Below are positions 35,576 through 44,715 of a DNA stretch of 64,000 nt, piece after piece. Origin of the DNA: Leptospira broomii serovar Hurstbridge str. 5399 (lineage in GTDB: Bacteria > Spirochaetota > Leptospiria > Leptospirales > Leptospiraceae); assembly GCF_000243715.2 (NCBI RefSeq), contig NZ_AHMO02000008.1, forward strand, positions 1,909,001 through 1,973,000. The letters are read 5' to 3'. Made by a program: the position numbers and the translations under genes. The stretch's first letter is position 1. The number at the start of each line of letters is the position of its first letter. The notes beneath the pieces were generated by a model, which worked only from the letters and a program-made list of their open reading frames with translations, had not been told where the DNA came from and did no database searches.

Positions 35576-37042
35576 TTATTTCGTCGATATTTCAGCATCG
35601 AAGGTTCCTTGAAATTGTAGATATAATGTACCATCATGCGAGTCGTACGGTGTGCCGGTATATATATGTTTTCCCAGCGAATCATGCTGTTCCTTATAGA
35701 ATACTTGAATCTTGAGATCGTTTCTTTTTAAGAATAAATCGAATCCAAACCACCAAGCTTGCAAGTTTTCATACGGCTCTAATTTTTGATCGTCGTTAAA
35801 ATCACCCCAGATGCGATCATATCGTACGAGCGGCAAAAGAATTGTATCACCTATCGGTATGGAATAACCCAGTGTTCCCACGTAAGAAACTGTGCCGAGA
35901 GAAGCGGCTCCATAGCTACTAGTATAGGCGCCTGAGGAATAAAATCCATGCGAGGTGAATGTGAAATCGAGAGTGTGAGCGCCGAATCCGAAGGAAGGAC
36001 GAAAGGTTCCGGTCTGATCTAAAGGAACTCCCGTAATCCCGATCGGTTTTGTAGGCGGGCCGATTCCAGTCCCGTTTGAAGGCGTAGTTTGTTGAATTTC
36101 TAAATTAAGAGACGAGACTCCGCGAATCTGCGGGTTTAATTGGTTTAACGTCGCTAACTCTTTCGTTTTAACTCCCGCGAACCCGATGGATAGCTTCGTT
36201 TCCCGGTAAAAAATTTCCTCCCCCTCCGTCCAGCCCGTATCTTTACCGTCCTTAACGATTCCACCGAACGGGTTGAATTCGATTCTCCAGGAGAGTTGAG
36301 GGGAAATTAATAGCGGTGTATCCGTGGAATTATAGGAAGTAAGAACTTGTTTATTTCCGACTCCATTTAGGCTGGAACCCTTTCCATTCGTTGCTGCCAA
36401 GGAGAGAATTATATATTTTGAATGTTCCTGCGATATCATCTTTAAGGGTTCGAACTCGATCATTCCTCCGATATCGTAACGGGGAAGAAGGTATGTTCCG
36501 TATGCCCGTTCGGGTATTGCTAACCGATTTGCGCTCGCCAATTGTTCTCTTTGAAACGGAGTTTTAAATTGTCCGATTGTTCCTCTTACCCAGGATGCGG
36601 GAAATTGAAACCAAAAATATCCGGACTGCAAAATGCCTCCGTCGGTCTTTACCGATACATCGGTCACATTTCCGTTCGCACTTTTCTGTTCCTTCGTGCT
36701 TGGGGAATTGATTAAATCTTCCAAACGAAGATTTAAGGCAAATCCCCAATTTTGCGCTCGGTAGTCCGTCCCAAGGCGAACCCGCCGAAAATTAGTATCA
36801 ACAGAATTGAAATCACGGTGTCCGTTCGAGAAACTGGAATCTCTTTGAGCGGAAATACCGCGTACTTGTATCATTCCTTGAATTCGGAGTTTTCCAGGTA
36901 GGAAAGTTTCCGCCAGTTTTGACTCCGTTCTTCCGGATAAATTCGTTTTAGTTTCGGCAGGAGTTTCTTGAGCCGATCGAGGTGATACGAATAATACGAT
37001 ATAGATTGCCGAGAAAAAAAATAAAATCGTCCATTTCCGCAT
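35576..37042 (-). CDS. Outer membrane beta-barrel porin, OprO/OprP-like
   Basis: The 488-residue protein has a cleavable signal peptide (IVLFVSPRSA) and many alternating beta strands ending in aromatic residues. RVRLGTDYRAQNWGFALNLRLED and GTIGQFKTPFQREQL (residues about 90-180) are the conserved N-terminal strands of phosphate-selective porins. The last residue is lysine; barrel proteins more often end in Phe. Genes upstream on the same strand encode a lipoprotein, TolC and an RND pump. Placing a porin in such a pump operon is unusual. The solute is unknown. Confidence 0.82.
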   Translation of the reverse strand: MRKWTILFFFSAIYIVLFVSPRSAQETPAETKTNLSGRTESKLAETFLPGKLRIQGMIQVRGISAQRDSSFSNGHRDFNSVDTNFRRVRLGTDYRAQNWGFALNLRLEDLINSPSTKEQKSANGNVTDVSVKTDGGILQSGYFWFQFPASWVRGTIGQFKTPFQREQLASANRLAIPERAYGTYLLPRYDIGGMIEFEPLKMISQEHSKYIILSLAATNGKGSSLNGVGNKQVLTSYNSTDTPLLISPQLSWRIEFNPFGGIVKDGKDTGWTEGEEIFYRETKLSIGFAGVKTKELATLNQLNPQIRGVSSLNLEIQQTTPSNGTGIGPPTKPIGITGVPLDQTGTFRPSFGFGAHTLDFTFTSHGFYSSGAYTSSYGAASLGTVSYVGTLGYSIPIGDTILLPLVRYDRIWGDFNDDQKLEPYENLQAWWFGFDLFLKRNDLKIQVFYKEQHDSLGKHIYTGTPYDSHDGTLYLQFQGTFDAEISTK

Positions 37043-37103
37043 AACGAAAAACTCCGAAAAGATTTCGATTAGAAACGGGCAGAACCCGTCTATCTTGAAT
37101 TCA

Positions 37104-37514
37104 TTAATGGTTCATTCGATCGATTCTAAACTCCCTGCTCGGCGTTAAGTGGCAGATCCTGTGTCCCGAAAAGTAATCCGTCGCGATAAAATCCTTAAAG
37201 TCGCAGCTTGTGATCGATGCGGCTAGTATTGCTAGTTCGCAATTATGAACTGCGCTAGTTTTAAAATATTGATCCGATTCGTCGGAAGGCGAGAGAGTCG
37301 GATTTTGTGAAATTACTTCCGTCACTAAAGATTGGACATTCGCTAAATCGTTCGCTTGTCCTCCCGAAGATAAGCATTTGAGCATTCCGACTTGAAATAT
37401 TATTTTTTTGGCATTCTTTTGGTTTGTATAAGCCGAATTTCCGTTCATGCAATTAGCGAAATTCAATGAGAAGAGGATCAAACTGAAAGTAGCGATAATT
37501 CTAATATGATTCAT
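37104..37514 (-). CDS. Cysteine-rich small lipoprotein
   Basis: The 136-residue protein has a type II signal peptide (lipobox FANC, lipidated Cys22). The mature part has further cysteines at about 47, 92, 104 and 121 (GMLKC, VHNC, TSC, RIC), likely paired in disulfides. I do not recognise it. It begins 10 bases after tolC and 61 bases before the porin, so it is part of the pump operon and may be an outer membrane accessory. Confidence 0.65.
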   Translation of the reverse strand: MNHIRIIATFSLILFSLNFANCMNGNSAYTNQKNAKKIIFQVGMLKCLSSGGQANDLANVQSLVTEVISQNPTLSPSDESDQYFKTSAVHNCELAILAASITSCDFKDFIATDYFSGHRICHLTPSREFRIDRMNH

Positions 37515-37524
37515 CAGTATTCCC

Positions 37525-38862
37525 TTATATTTTTCCGTTAACCAGGTCTTTCGCCTTGGTATAAATTAAATACTCGGCGTAAGCATCGATCAATTCGCCC
37601 TGGGTTCGCAAAAGATTTCGAAACGCTTCTCGAAAATCGACCAAAGTTCCTTGATAATTCGCGTAGCGACTTCTCGCGACTTCATATGCGGTCTTTGCAA
37701 GATCAACCTCGGTGCGGAGGTGCTTGATTCTCAACGCCGAAGAATCTATCGTTTTTCCTAAACCTACGTTTAATTCGGCGACTTTCTTTCTTGCTGCCTC
37801 CAATTCTTTTCTCTTCGCGGAAACGTCGTGCTCTGCGGCTTTCACTTCCTTAACCGTCTTTAATCCTTCGAATACTGGGACGACGAAGGAAAGGTTGGCC
37901 GAATAATTTTGATAAGGAACAAGACGAGCTTCCTTGAACGAGCCGACCGAATAGGATGATTTAAGTTCGGGCATAAAGTCGGCTTTTGAACGATCTAATT
38001 TTGCTTCGGCGGAAATCAGTTCCAATTTTGCCCTGCTTACGATCGGCGAGCTATCGTATTCGTTTCCTATTCCTAATGCGGGATCGGAAAGTCTTGCAGC
38101 AGAGGATTCTTGTTCGGGTAATTTACCTAGGTTGATAGAAAGAATCGGCGGACAGGAAAAATTATTCCAATCTTCCTGGACTAATAAACCTAACTCCTCT
38201 CTTCCCTTTTTTAATCTTAGCTCATAGTCGCTAGTTTGCGTTTTGATTTGTTCGACTTGTGATTCTATTAAGTATCTATCAACTATTGATTTTTGTCCGT
38301 TTCTTACGAATCTTAGGACTTCCCGGCGGATCGTTTCCAAATCCTCGGTTAGGCCGGACCATAATTCCATCATGCTTCTATTTCTAGCGCAGGAGTAGTA
38401 ACTTCTGACTGATGTATCCAACACTTCTATTCGAGTCAGTCGAATCTCTTCTTTTCGTTCTTTTGCCTGGCTTTCCGCGAACTTTACGTCATTTGCTCTT
38501 CTGCCCCAATCATAGAGAGTGTATTGTCCCCAAATACCGGCAGACGGACCTGCATGAAATGGAGAAACCATTACGCCTCTCGGTACCATAACCCCCGGCT
38601 CTCCGAACGAGCCGGGTAGACCGGAAGTGATCATACCCGAAGCATATGCAGTCGGCATATACGCGGATTTTGCGACGCCGATTGTCTCCTCCGCCTGCTT
38701 GGCTTGGAAAATCTTGGCCGCCACATCGGGACTGGTTTTCTCGGCCTTTAACATCAGATCTTCGATCGAAAGTATTGTTTCGGACTCGGAGTATAGAACT
38801 GAAGAAAAGAAGAGAGTGAATATTATTATTATTTTTATTACTTTTTTTGATATAAAATCCAT
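37525..38862 (-). CDS. TolC-family outer membrane efflux protein
   Basis: The 445-residue protein has a signal peptide, then two OEP repeats of long helices and short strands (KAEKTSPDVAAKIFQAKQAEETIGVAKSAYMPTAYASG early; TLVDFREAFRNLLRTQGELIDAYAEYLIY at the end, both read in parts). TolC channels take substrate from RND or ABC pumps across the outer membrane. I chose the ATG at 38862, with AGGGGGAAAT before it. It is 26 bases downstream of the RND gene, so the two are co-transcribed. Confidence 0.9.
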   Translation of the reverse strand: MDFISKKVIKIIIIFTLFFSSVLYSESETILSIEDLMLKAEKTSPDVAAKIFQAKQAEETIGVAKSAYMPTAYASGMITSGLPGSFGEPGVMVPRGVMVSPFHAGPSAGIWGQYTLYDWGRRANDVKFAESQAKERKEEIRLTRIEVLDTSVRSYYSCARNRSMMELWSGLTEDLETIRREVLRFVRNGQKSIVDRYLIESQVEQIKTQTSDYELRLKKGREELGLLVQEDWNNFSCPPILSINLGKLPEQESSAARLSDPALGIGNEYDSSPIVSRAKLELISAEAKLDRSKADFMPELKSSYSVGSFKEARLVPYQNYSANLSFVVPVFEGLKTVKEVKAAEHDVSAKRKELEAARKKVAELNVGLGKTIDSSALRIKHLRTEVDLAKTAYEVARSRYANYQGTLVDFREAFRNLLRTQGELIDAYAEYLIYTKAKDLVNGKI

Positions 38863-38888
38863 ATTTCCCCCTGAAAATTTCATAGGAG

Positions 38889-41800
38889 TTAATTTCCGTT
38901 CACATAAAATTTTCGATAAAGATATCTGAAGACGGTCGGTAAAACGAATAGCGTAAGCAGAGTTGCAAGAAATTGACCTCCGATAACCGCTCTACCGAGA
39001 GGGATATTCGCTTCTGCTCCTTTTCCGAAACCGATTGCCATAGGAGTTAAGCCTAACATTGAAGCCAACGAAGTCATCATAATGGGCCGTAATCGTGCCT
39101 TTGCTCCGGCTATAATTCCTTCGTCAAGATTCATCTTTTCGTGCTCAATCATGTGGAGAATGAACTCGATTAAGAGAACTCCGTTGGAGACTGCGATACC
39201 GATGAGAAAAATAGTACCGATCCCAGCTTGAAGACTATAGTATGTTCCCGTAATGGAGAACATTAAGACGATTCCGACCATTCCTAACGGTACCGTGAGC
39301 ATCATGATCCCCGGAAGCATGAAGGATCTAAATTGCACTACGAGAATCATGTAAACTAGGAATGCAGAAAGAAAGAATCCGCCTCCGAGCTGAGAAAGAG
39401 CGTCCCGCATCTTCTCGATTTCTCCAGTGATTGCGATCTTATATCCGTCCGGTACTTTAACGTTTCTTATGATATTTTCAATATCGGAAGAAACGTTTCC
39501 AACATCACGGTCCTGAGAATCCAGCATGATGTTTACGGTTCGTTTCATATTTACTCGACTTAAGACGGTCGGGCCTTTGGTTTGCTCGATGTCGGAAAGT
39601 TGAGAAAGCGGGATTGCTCTCTCTTGAAATTTGCCGGTTACCGGAATGCTTTCAAAGTCCTTCATCGTTTGAAATTTTTCTTCAGGGAAACGGACTCCTA
39701 ACGCATAGTCGATACCGCTTTTCGGATCGACCCAGATCGTAGGCTTGTAAACGATACTTCCCGCTAGGGCGCTTACGATATTCTGAACGATTTCGTCGGT
39801 AAGGACTCCTTGCGCGTCAGCCTTCTTTCTATTTATGTTCACTTCGATCGAGGGAGTATCAAAACTTTCTAAAATACGGACATCGGTTGCTCCTTTGACG
39901 GTCTTGATGTCCGGCAGTAAGCTTTTGGCGATTTCATATGCTTTTCCGGCATTTGAGCCTTTAACTTGAACGTTTATCGGTGCCTGCGCTCCTCCATTCA
40001 AGGAAGAAGAAAGAAGTCCGCCCAATTCTATGCCTAGATCGACGTTTGGAAATTCATGCGGCAGTTTTTCCCTAAGAATTCGCGCATAGTACTGAGAAGT
40101 TTTTTTTCGATTTTCCTTTAGCTCCACGGTCATCGTAACGTCTTGTGTTCCGCCGTTTTGTGAAAAGGCGGCCGGAAATCCCTGATACAATCCTGAATCG
40201 GAAAGCACCATTTCCAAGTCCCCTTTGATCCATTCCTTGAGTTTCGCTTCAACCTGCTTGGCTTTCTCACTTGTTTCCTCGATTCGAAGTCCGGATGGAA
40301 ATCTTAGGTGTAAAACGAAGCTACCAGCATCGGCTCGCGGAAAAAGTTCCGTTCCAATAAACGGTAACGCCGCGGCGCCTATCGTGAACAAAATGCAAAT
40401 TCCGATTACGACTGCCCTAGTCTTAGTCATTACTTTTTCAAGCGCTCTTCCATAAATTTCAGTTAAGCCGGCTATTAAGTCCTGGATTACTTGGAAAAAC
40501 TTCGGAAGTTTGGGCGCTTCTCCTGTAAGGAAGCGACTTGCAAAGAGGGGAATGATTGCCGTTTCGGAGAGTAAGGAACCCGTTATCGCAAGCATTACGG
40601 TTTTTGCAATCGCTCCGAAGAGAACGTTTACTACTCCCTTTGTAAGTAGGATCGGAAATAGTACGACAACATTGCAAAGAGTTACCGCAATGATCGGTGG
40701 AGTAACTTCCTGTGCCGCCTTAACGACTACTCGAATCCTATTCGGATCCTTATCTTCCGCAAGATGCCGCATAATGTTTTCGATTGCGACGATCGAGTTG
40801 TCTACTAGCAAACCTATAGAAAGGGCCATCCCTCCTAACGTCATTATATTGATAGTTGATCCGGTAGCTTTTAAGCCCATCAACACGAACAGAGTGGAAA
40901 AAGGAAGAGAAAGTAGCGTTGCGAAGGTCGCACGAGGATTGCCAAGAAAAAGAAAGACCATCAAGGCAGCCAAGCCACCTCCGAACATGGCTTCTTCGCC
41001 CACGGTTTCGACCGCTTTACGAATGAAGACGGTAGTGTCGGCGACGATGTTCAATTTAAGGCCTTTAATTTCCTTTTCCAGATTTTTCATCGCTTCTCTC
41101 GCCGAATCAACGACGGCTAACGTGTTGGCTCCTTGTTGGCGCAAGACAGGAACGTAGACGATTTCCTTGCCATTCAATGTGACCATTTCGGTTTGAACAA
41201 TGCTAGATTCCTTGGTTTTGCCAACGTCTTTGACGAAAACGGATACACCCTCTCTGCTTCGGAGAGGGAAGTCATCGAAGGCTTGGATGCTGTCTGCAAC
41301 CCCGTTAGTATAGATCGGATAATCGAAGTCGCCGATCTTAACGTCACCGGCAGGAATAAACGTATTTAATCGTCCGATCTTATCCATCGCTTCTGCCGCA
41401 GACATATCGTACTGTTTGAGTTTAAGCGGATCTAATTCGATGATGACCTGCTTTTCGGCTCCGCCCATGACGGTAGGAGCTATGGTTCCTGGAGTTCCTT
41501 GCAAGGCACGGCGAACGTCGTATTGACCTCTATCATAAAGTTCGTTAACTTCGAAATCTCCGCTCACCGCTACAAGACAAACCGGAGTAGAACCCATCGG
41601 GTCGAACGGCAGAACGATCGGAGGCATCGCGCCCGGCGGAAGTCTCCGAAGCACCGACATAATATAACCCACCGTGGAGCCCATGGCTTCCGGTCTCGAT
41701 GTGGAATCTTCGTCGAAGAAATTATTAACCACGCTTACGCCCGGATAAGACTTCGATTCTTGGTGGATCAATCCGGGGGCCTGACCCGTATATCTCTCGA

Positions 41801-42110
41801 ACTTCCAAGTTAAAATAGTTTCAGTACTGGAAGTCGGCATGCCCCAATAAACGTCTAGTATTTGAACCGCAGGCTGTTTGGATGGGGGTAGGAGATCCCG
41901 CGGCATCTGAAATAAGGCTAAAACTCCTAAAACGAGAACGATAATGCAACCCACGATCATTAAGTGAGGATTCTTTACCGAAAATGCGGCAATACCTGCC
42001 TGATTAACCTGCTTAACGGCATCCGCATAGGAATCGGGAGCGATGTCATTGACAGGCAAGCTTTCATTCCCTATATGAAGGGTTTGAATATTTTTATTCT
42101 TTTGGCTCAT
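38889..42110 (-). CDS. RND-family efflux transporter (AcrB-like)
   Basis: The 1073-residue inner membrane pump has the full RND layout of two six-helix halves and two large periplasmic loops. The N-terminal helix MIVGCIIVLVLGVLALFQMPRDLLPP starts the first half. GLLVDNSIVAIENI near residue 435 carries the proton relay in TM4, with one Asp in place of the usual Asp-Asp. GIAVSNGVLLIEFI near 985 is in the second half. Neighbours downstream are tolC, a lipoprotein and a porin. No membrane fusion protein gene is nearby; either it is elsewhere or the pump does not need one. An upstream palindrome at 42192-42206 may be its operator. Confidence 0.93.
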   Translation of the reverse strand: MSQKNKNIQTLHIGNESLPVNDIAPDSYADAVKQVNQAGIAAFSVKNPHLMIVGCIIVLVLGVLALFQMPRDLLPPSKQPAVQILDVYWGMPTSSTETILTWKFERYTGQAPGLIHQESKSYPGVSVVNNFFDEDSTSRPEAMGSTVGYIMSVLRRLPPGAMPPIVLPFDPMGSTPVCLVAVSGDFEVNELYDRGQYDVRRALQGTPGTIAPTVMGGAEKQVIIELDPLKLKQYDMSAAEAMDKIGRLNTFIPAGDVKIGDFDYPIYTNGVADSIQAFDDFPLRSREGVSVFVKDVGKTKESSIVQTEMVTLNGKEIVYVPVLRQQGANTLAVVDSAREAMKNLEKEIKGLKLNIVADTTVFIRKAVETVGEEAMFGGGLAALMVFLFLGNPRATFATLLSLPFSTLFVLMGLKATGSTINIMTLGGMALSIGLLVDNSIVAIENIMRHLAEDKDPNRIRVVVKAAQEVTPPIIAVTLCNVVVLFPILLTKGVVNVLFGAIAKTVMLAITGSLLSETAIIPLFASRFLTGEAPKLPKFFQVIQDLIAGLTEIYGRALEKVMTKTRAVVIGICILFTIGAAALPFIGTELFPRADAGSFVLHLRFPSGLRIEETSEKAKQVEAKLKEWIKGDLEMVLSDSGLYQGFPAAFSQNGGTQDVTMTVELKENRKKTSQYYARILREKLPHEFPNVDLGIELGGLLSSSLNGGAQAPINVQVKGSNAGKAYEIAKSLLPDIKTVKGATDVRILESFDTPSIEVNINRKKADAQGVLTDEIVQNIVSALAGSIVYKPTIWVDPKSGIDYALGVRFPEEKFQTMKDFESIPVTGKFQERAIPLSQLSDIEQTKGPTVLSRVNMKRTVNIMLDSQDRDVGNVSSDIENIIRNVKVPDGYKIAITGEIEKMRDALSQLGGGFFLSAFLVYMILVVQFRSFMLPGIMMLTVPLGMVGIVLMFSITGTYYSLQAGIGTIFLIGIAVSNGVLLIEFILHMIEHEKMNLDEGIIAGAKARLRPIMMTSLASMLGLTPMAIGFGKGAEANIPLGRAVIGGQFLATLLTLFVLPTVFRYLYRKFYVNGN

Positions 42111-42191
42111 CGGGTACCTCGTCCCATGATCTCGTATTTTTATATGCTTCGAGCTTCTCTTGAATGTGGAAAGCTAAGCCAGTAAATCTTA

Positions 42192-42206
42192 ATTCTAAAT
42201 TAGAAT
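42192..42206. promoter_or_regulatory. 15-bp palindrome upstream of the RND gene
   Basis: ATTCTAA-A-TTAGAAT has 7-bp perfect arms around one base and lies 82 bases upstream of the RND start, in the 134-base gap that follows the small exported protein gene. A likely operator for a TetR- or other dimeric repressor. Confidence 0.45.
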
Positions 42207-42244
42207 AAAGTTTCGAAGCGCTCTACGCGTTATACTTGAATCTT

Positions 42245-42577
42245 TTATGCTTTGTAGGAAGGTGGAGGGATATTTAATAGGGAAGGGAAAAGAAGAACGG
42301 TATATATGGAAGATGAAGAGGCGTCTATTATATATGAAAATTCGTAGATTAAAATCGGATAATTGATGTACTCCGCCGGAACCAAGCCTGACAGAGAAAA
42401 ACTAGACTGCTCCTGTTCGGGATGTTCTTCGCGTACTTCTATAGAATCTTCCGTTTCAGTTTCGGCACGAAATTTCTCTTTTTGAGCAAACGGTTTTGCG
42501 AGAGCGATATTAATCGATAGGCATAAGACTAGCGTAACCGCGCTGCATCTCAATAGCCTGCCAATAAATTTTTCCAT
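42245..42577 (-). CDS. Small exported hypothetical protein
   Basis: From the ATG at 42577 this 110-residue protein has a clear signal peptide (basic MEKFIGRLLR, hydrophobic VTLVLCLSINIALA, cleavage before KPFAQ). The mature part is acidic (EDSIEVREEHPEQEQ) and ends with a hydrophobic Pro-rich tail NIPPPSYKA. In-frame ATGs at 42598 and 42646 are alternatives. It precedes the RND gene on the same strand, with 134 bases between. I do not recognise it; a pump accessory or metal-related role would be a guess. Confidence 0.55.
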   Translation of the reverse strand: MEKFIGRLLRCSAVTLVLCLSINIALAKPFAQKEKFRAETETEDSIEVREEHPEQEQSSFSLSGLVPAEYINYPILIYEFSYIIDASSSSIYTVLLFPSLLNIPPPSYKA

Positions 42578-42652
42578 CGACTTGTCGAACCTTAGCATCT
42601 TCGTTTTATTTGATTCTCCTAATGTCAAGTGAGTTTGTATTTTCATGCCCAA

Positions 42653-43039
42653 AACCGTCGAAAAAGTTGTCCATATTTAAAAAGTTGGACCTGATATATT
42701 AATAAGATTTTATATTCTATCGATCTCTCATTATATATCACGTTTTCTAATAAGGAATATTCAGATTTCGATCGGTCTTTAGATATAGAGAGAAGAAAAA
42801 TTCAGTTTGATCTTTGCGAGTTAGTTGTACGCCGATGGAATTTTTATCAAAAACGTATTTTCGGCTCTCTTTTCTTTCTTTATTTTGCTAAGCGACATCT
42901 CCATAACCGAAATGTGCATTTTTGTTTGACGTCCGTTCCGCTTTAAATATCAAGAGAGCAATATTATTCCGATTTTTTCGGGTTTTTCCGGATGTCCTAA
43001 TGGTTTGAGTTTATCGCTTTTAATAGAGCCAAATAAAAT
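42653..43039. other. Divergent intergenic region (efflux locus and AraC regulator)
   Basis: The region carries a direct repeat AAAAAGTTG at 42661-42669 and 42679-42687 (18-bp spacing) next to the efflux-locus start. It also has AT-rich blocks and a TTGACG hexamer at about 42927 that may belong to the plus-strand promoter. No gene is visible. Confidence 0.45.
42661..42687. promoter_or_regulatory. Tandem AAAAAGTTG direct repeat upstream of the small exported gene
   Basis: Two identical 9-base copies 18 bp apart. AraC-family proteins bind direct repeats, and an AraC-type regulator gene starts 353 bases away on the other strand. Binding is a guess; the copies are short. Confidence 0.35.
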
Positions 43040-44686
43040 ATGAAGATTCGAAACTATTCCCCTTCTCTTATACTCGTTTCCGCACTTCTTTCATTGCTGT
43101 TTCCTAAGATAATAACGGCAGATCCGATTTCTATTACTGCAAGTACTCCCGACACGTTGAATATAAGTTCTCAAGCGGAGTACAGATATAGAGGGACTAC
43201 AGTAGTCGGTTGTTCCGATCGAGGATTGGAAAAAGTACGTAAATTGGAATGGCACACGAATCCGATTCCTAATACCCTAAGAGTGCGCAGAACTAATTTC
43301 GGGAATTGGCTGAGGTTTACTTTTAAAAATGAAACGGGCAATGACGTCGATAAACAACTAACTTTTTTCTCCACCAATCTTTCTCGAATCGAATTCTGCG
43401 CTTTTTCGTCCGAAGGCCAATTCGAACGAGACTTCTATCTTCAGAGCGAAGATAAGAATTTTCAAGGGTACTTTATTCCAAGTTTTCCTTCTTTTCCGAT
43501 TCACTTGCGATCGGGAGAAACTAAGACATTTTACTACTATTTCTATTCTACTGAGGACATTACCTATGCAAACTTTCCAGTTAAAGTGTTGGATCAAAGT
43601 AGGATGGAAAAGGAGGAGTCGGTACGCGGCACCTCGGTGATTTTCATTTTTCTTTTAACAATATTGGCTTTGGTTTTAGGAACGGTTTATTGGCTTAGAC
43701 GTAAAAAGGCGGTTTTCCCTGCCCTTCACATGCATATTCTAATCTCCATATTCTTCTTTTACTTTTTGCATATAAAATCGTTCGCTTTATTTTGGGGAGT
43801 AAGCGGAAGAATAGTAGAATATCCATATTTTCTTTTTCAGACCGCCTCCTATATTTCCTTATTTCCGTTTCTTCTGTCGGTTGAAAGAATTTGGGACGGA
43901 AAACAAAAGGCAAATTGGATCTCTTTATTGGGTCTACTCTTCGGGCTTTCTTTCTTACTGATTCCTTTATCGGAGCCGGTATTCGAATATCGAATTTTAA
44001 TTTTAGCAGGCTCTTCGACTCTTGCGATTTATTTTTTTATAAAATCGCATAGATCGATATTTGGTTCAGGAAAACCGACAGTAATCGTTTATTTATTTTC
44101 TTGGGTCATTTTCTTTCTGTTAAATCTGGCTAAATCGCTTTACCATTTCGATTTTTATCCTTATAACGAAATCGCGATATTCTCGGTCGTTTTCTTCGCC
44201 CCTTTTCACTCGCTTCTTTCGAGTTTTTGTCTATATTCGTTCAGTGCAGAGGGATACTTTTATTCCGAACCTGCCAAGTCCGGAAATCGAAAGAGTACGG
44301 TTTCCTCGTTAGAAGTGGGTAGTTTAGTTTCCCGTATTCTCACGATGATTCAAGAGGATAAAATATTTTTAAAAAATTCGCTGAAGGAAGAACATTTAGC
44401 CAAGGAATTAGGAATCGGAATCCATCAACTTTCCGAAATCATAAACGTGGAATTTAAGACGAATTTTCCGACTTTAATGAACCAATATAGAATAGAAGAG
44501 GCGAAAAAATTACTCCTTCTCGCCCCGAAATTGTCGATTACGGAAGTTCGCGTTAAGTCCGGTTTTAGCTCCAAATCGGCATTTAATCTAGAATTTAAAA
44601 AATTAACCGGCTTTAGCCCTAACGGATATCGTCAGTTCAATGGACAAAGAATTAATCGGGAAGATTCACTTAAAGAACCGTCATAA
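43040..44686 (+). CDS. Membrane-bound AraC-family regulator with 7TMR-DISM sensor
   Basis: The 548-residue protein has a signal peptide, a periplasmic DISMED2-like beta domain (about 50-185), seven membrane helices (about 195-410) and a cytoplasmic AraC DNA-binding domain (about 440-535). The HTH has HLAKELGIGIHQLSEIINVEF and the second helix-turn-helix FSSKSAFNLEFKKLTGFSPNGYRQ. An outside ligand may thus act directly on transcription without a kinase. It is divergent from the small exported protein/RND locus, which it probably controls. Only a small class of regulators has this layout. Confidence 0.9.
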   Translation: MKIRNYSPSLILVSALLSLLFPKIITADPISITASTPDTLNISSQAEYRYRGTTVVGCSDRGLEKVRKLEWHTNPIPNTLRVRRTNFGNWLRFTFKNETGNDVDKQLTFFSTNLSRIEFCAFSSEGQFERDFYLQSEDKNFQGYFIPSFPSFPIHLRSGETKTFYYYFYSTEDITYANFPVKVLDQSRMEKEESVRGTSVIFIFLLTILALVLGTVYWLRRKKAVFPALHMHILISIFFFYFLHIKSFALFWGVSGRIVEYPYFLFQTASYISLFPFLLSVERIWDGKQKANWISLLGLLFGLSFLLIPLSEPVFEYRILILAGSSTLAIYFFIKSHRSIFGSGKPTVIVYLFSWVIFFLLNLAKSLYHFDFYPYNEIAIFSVVFFAPFHSLLSSFCLYSFSAEGYFYSEPAKSGNRKSTVSSLEVGSLVSRILTMIQEDKIFLKNSLKEEHLAKELGIGIHQLSEIINVEFKTNFPTLMNQYRIEEAKKLLLLAPKLSITEVRVKSGFSSKSAFNLEFKKLTGFSPNGYRQFNGQRINREDSLKEPS

Positions 44687-44715
44687 TAAAACGTTGATAG
44701 GACTCGTTCGAAGAG

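Noticed and set aside
38815..38850. ATT/AAT microsatellite in the TolC signal peptide
   Set aside because: The repeat encodes an Ile-rich signal peptide and is short; phase variation is not supported.
40510..41157. 215-residue plus-strand frame inside the RND gene
   Set aside because: It is antisense to a clear RND core sequence, and its residues follow from the opposite codons.
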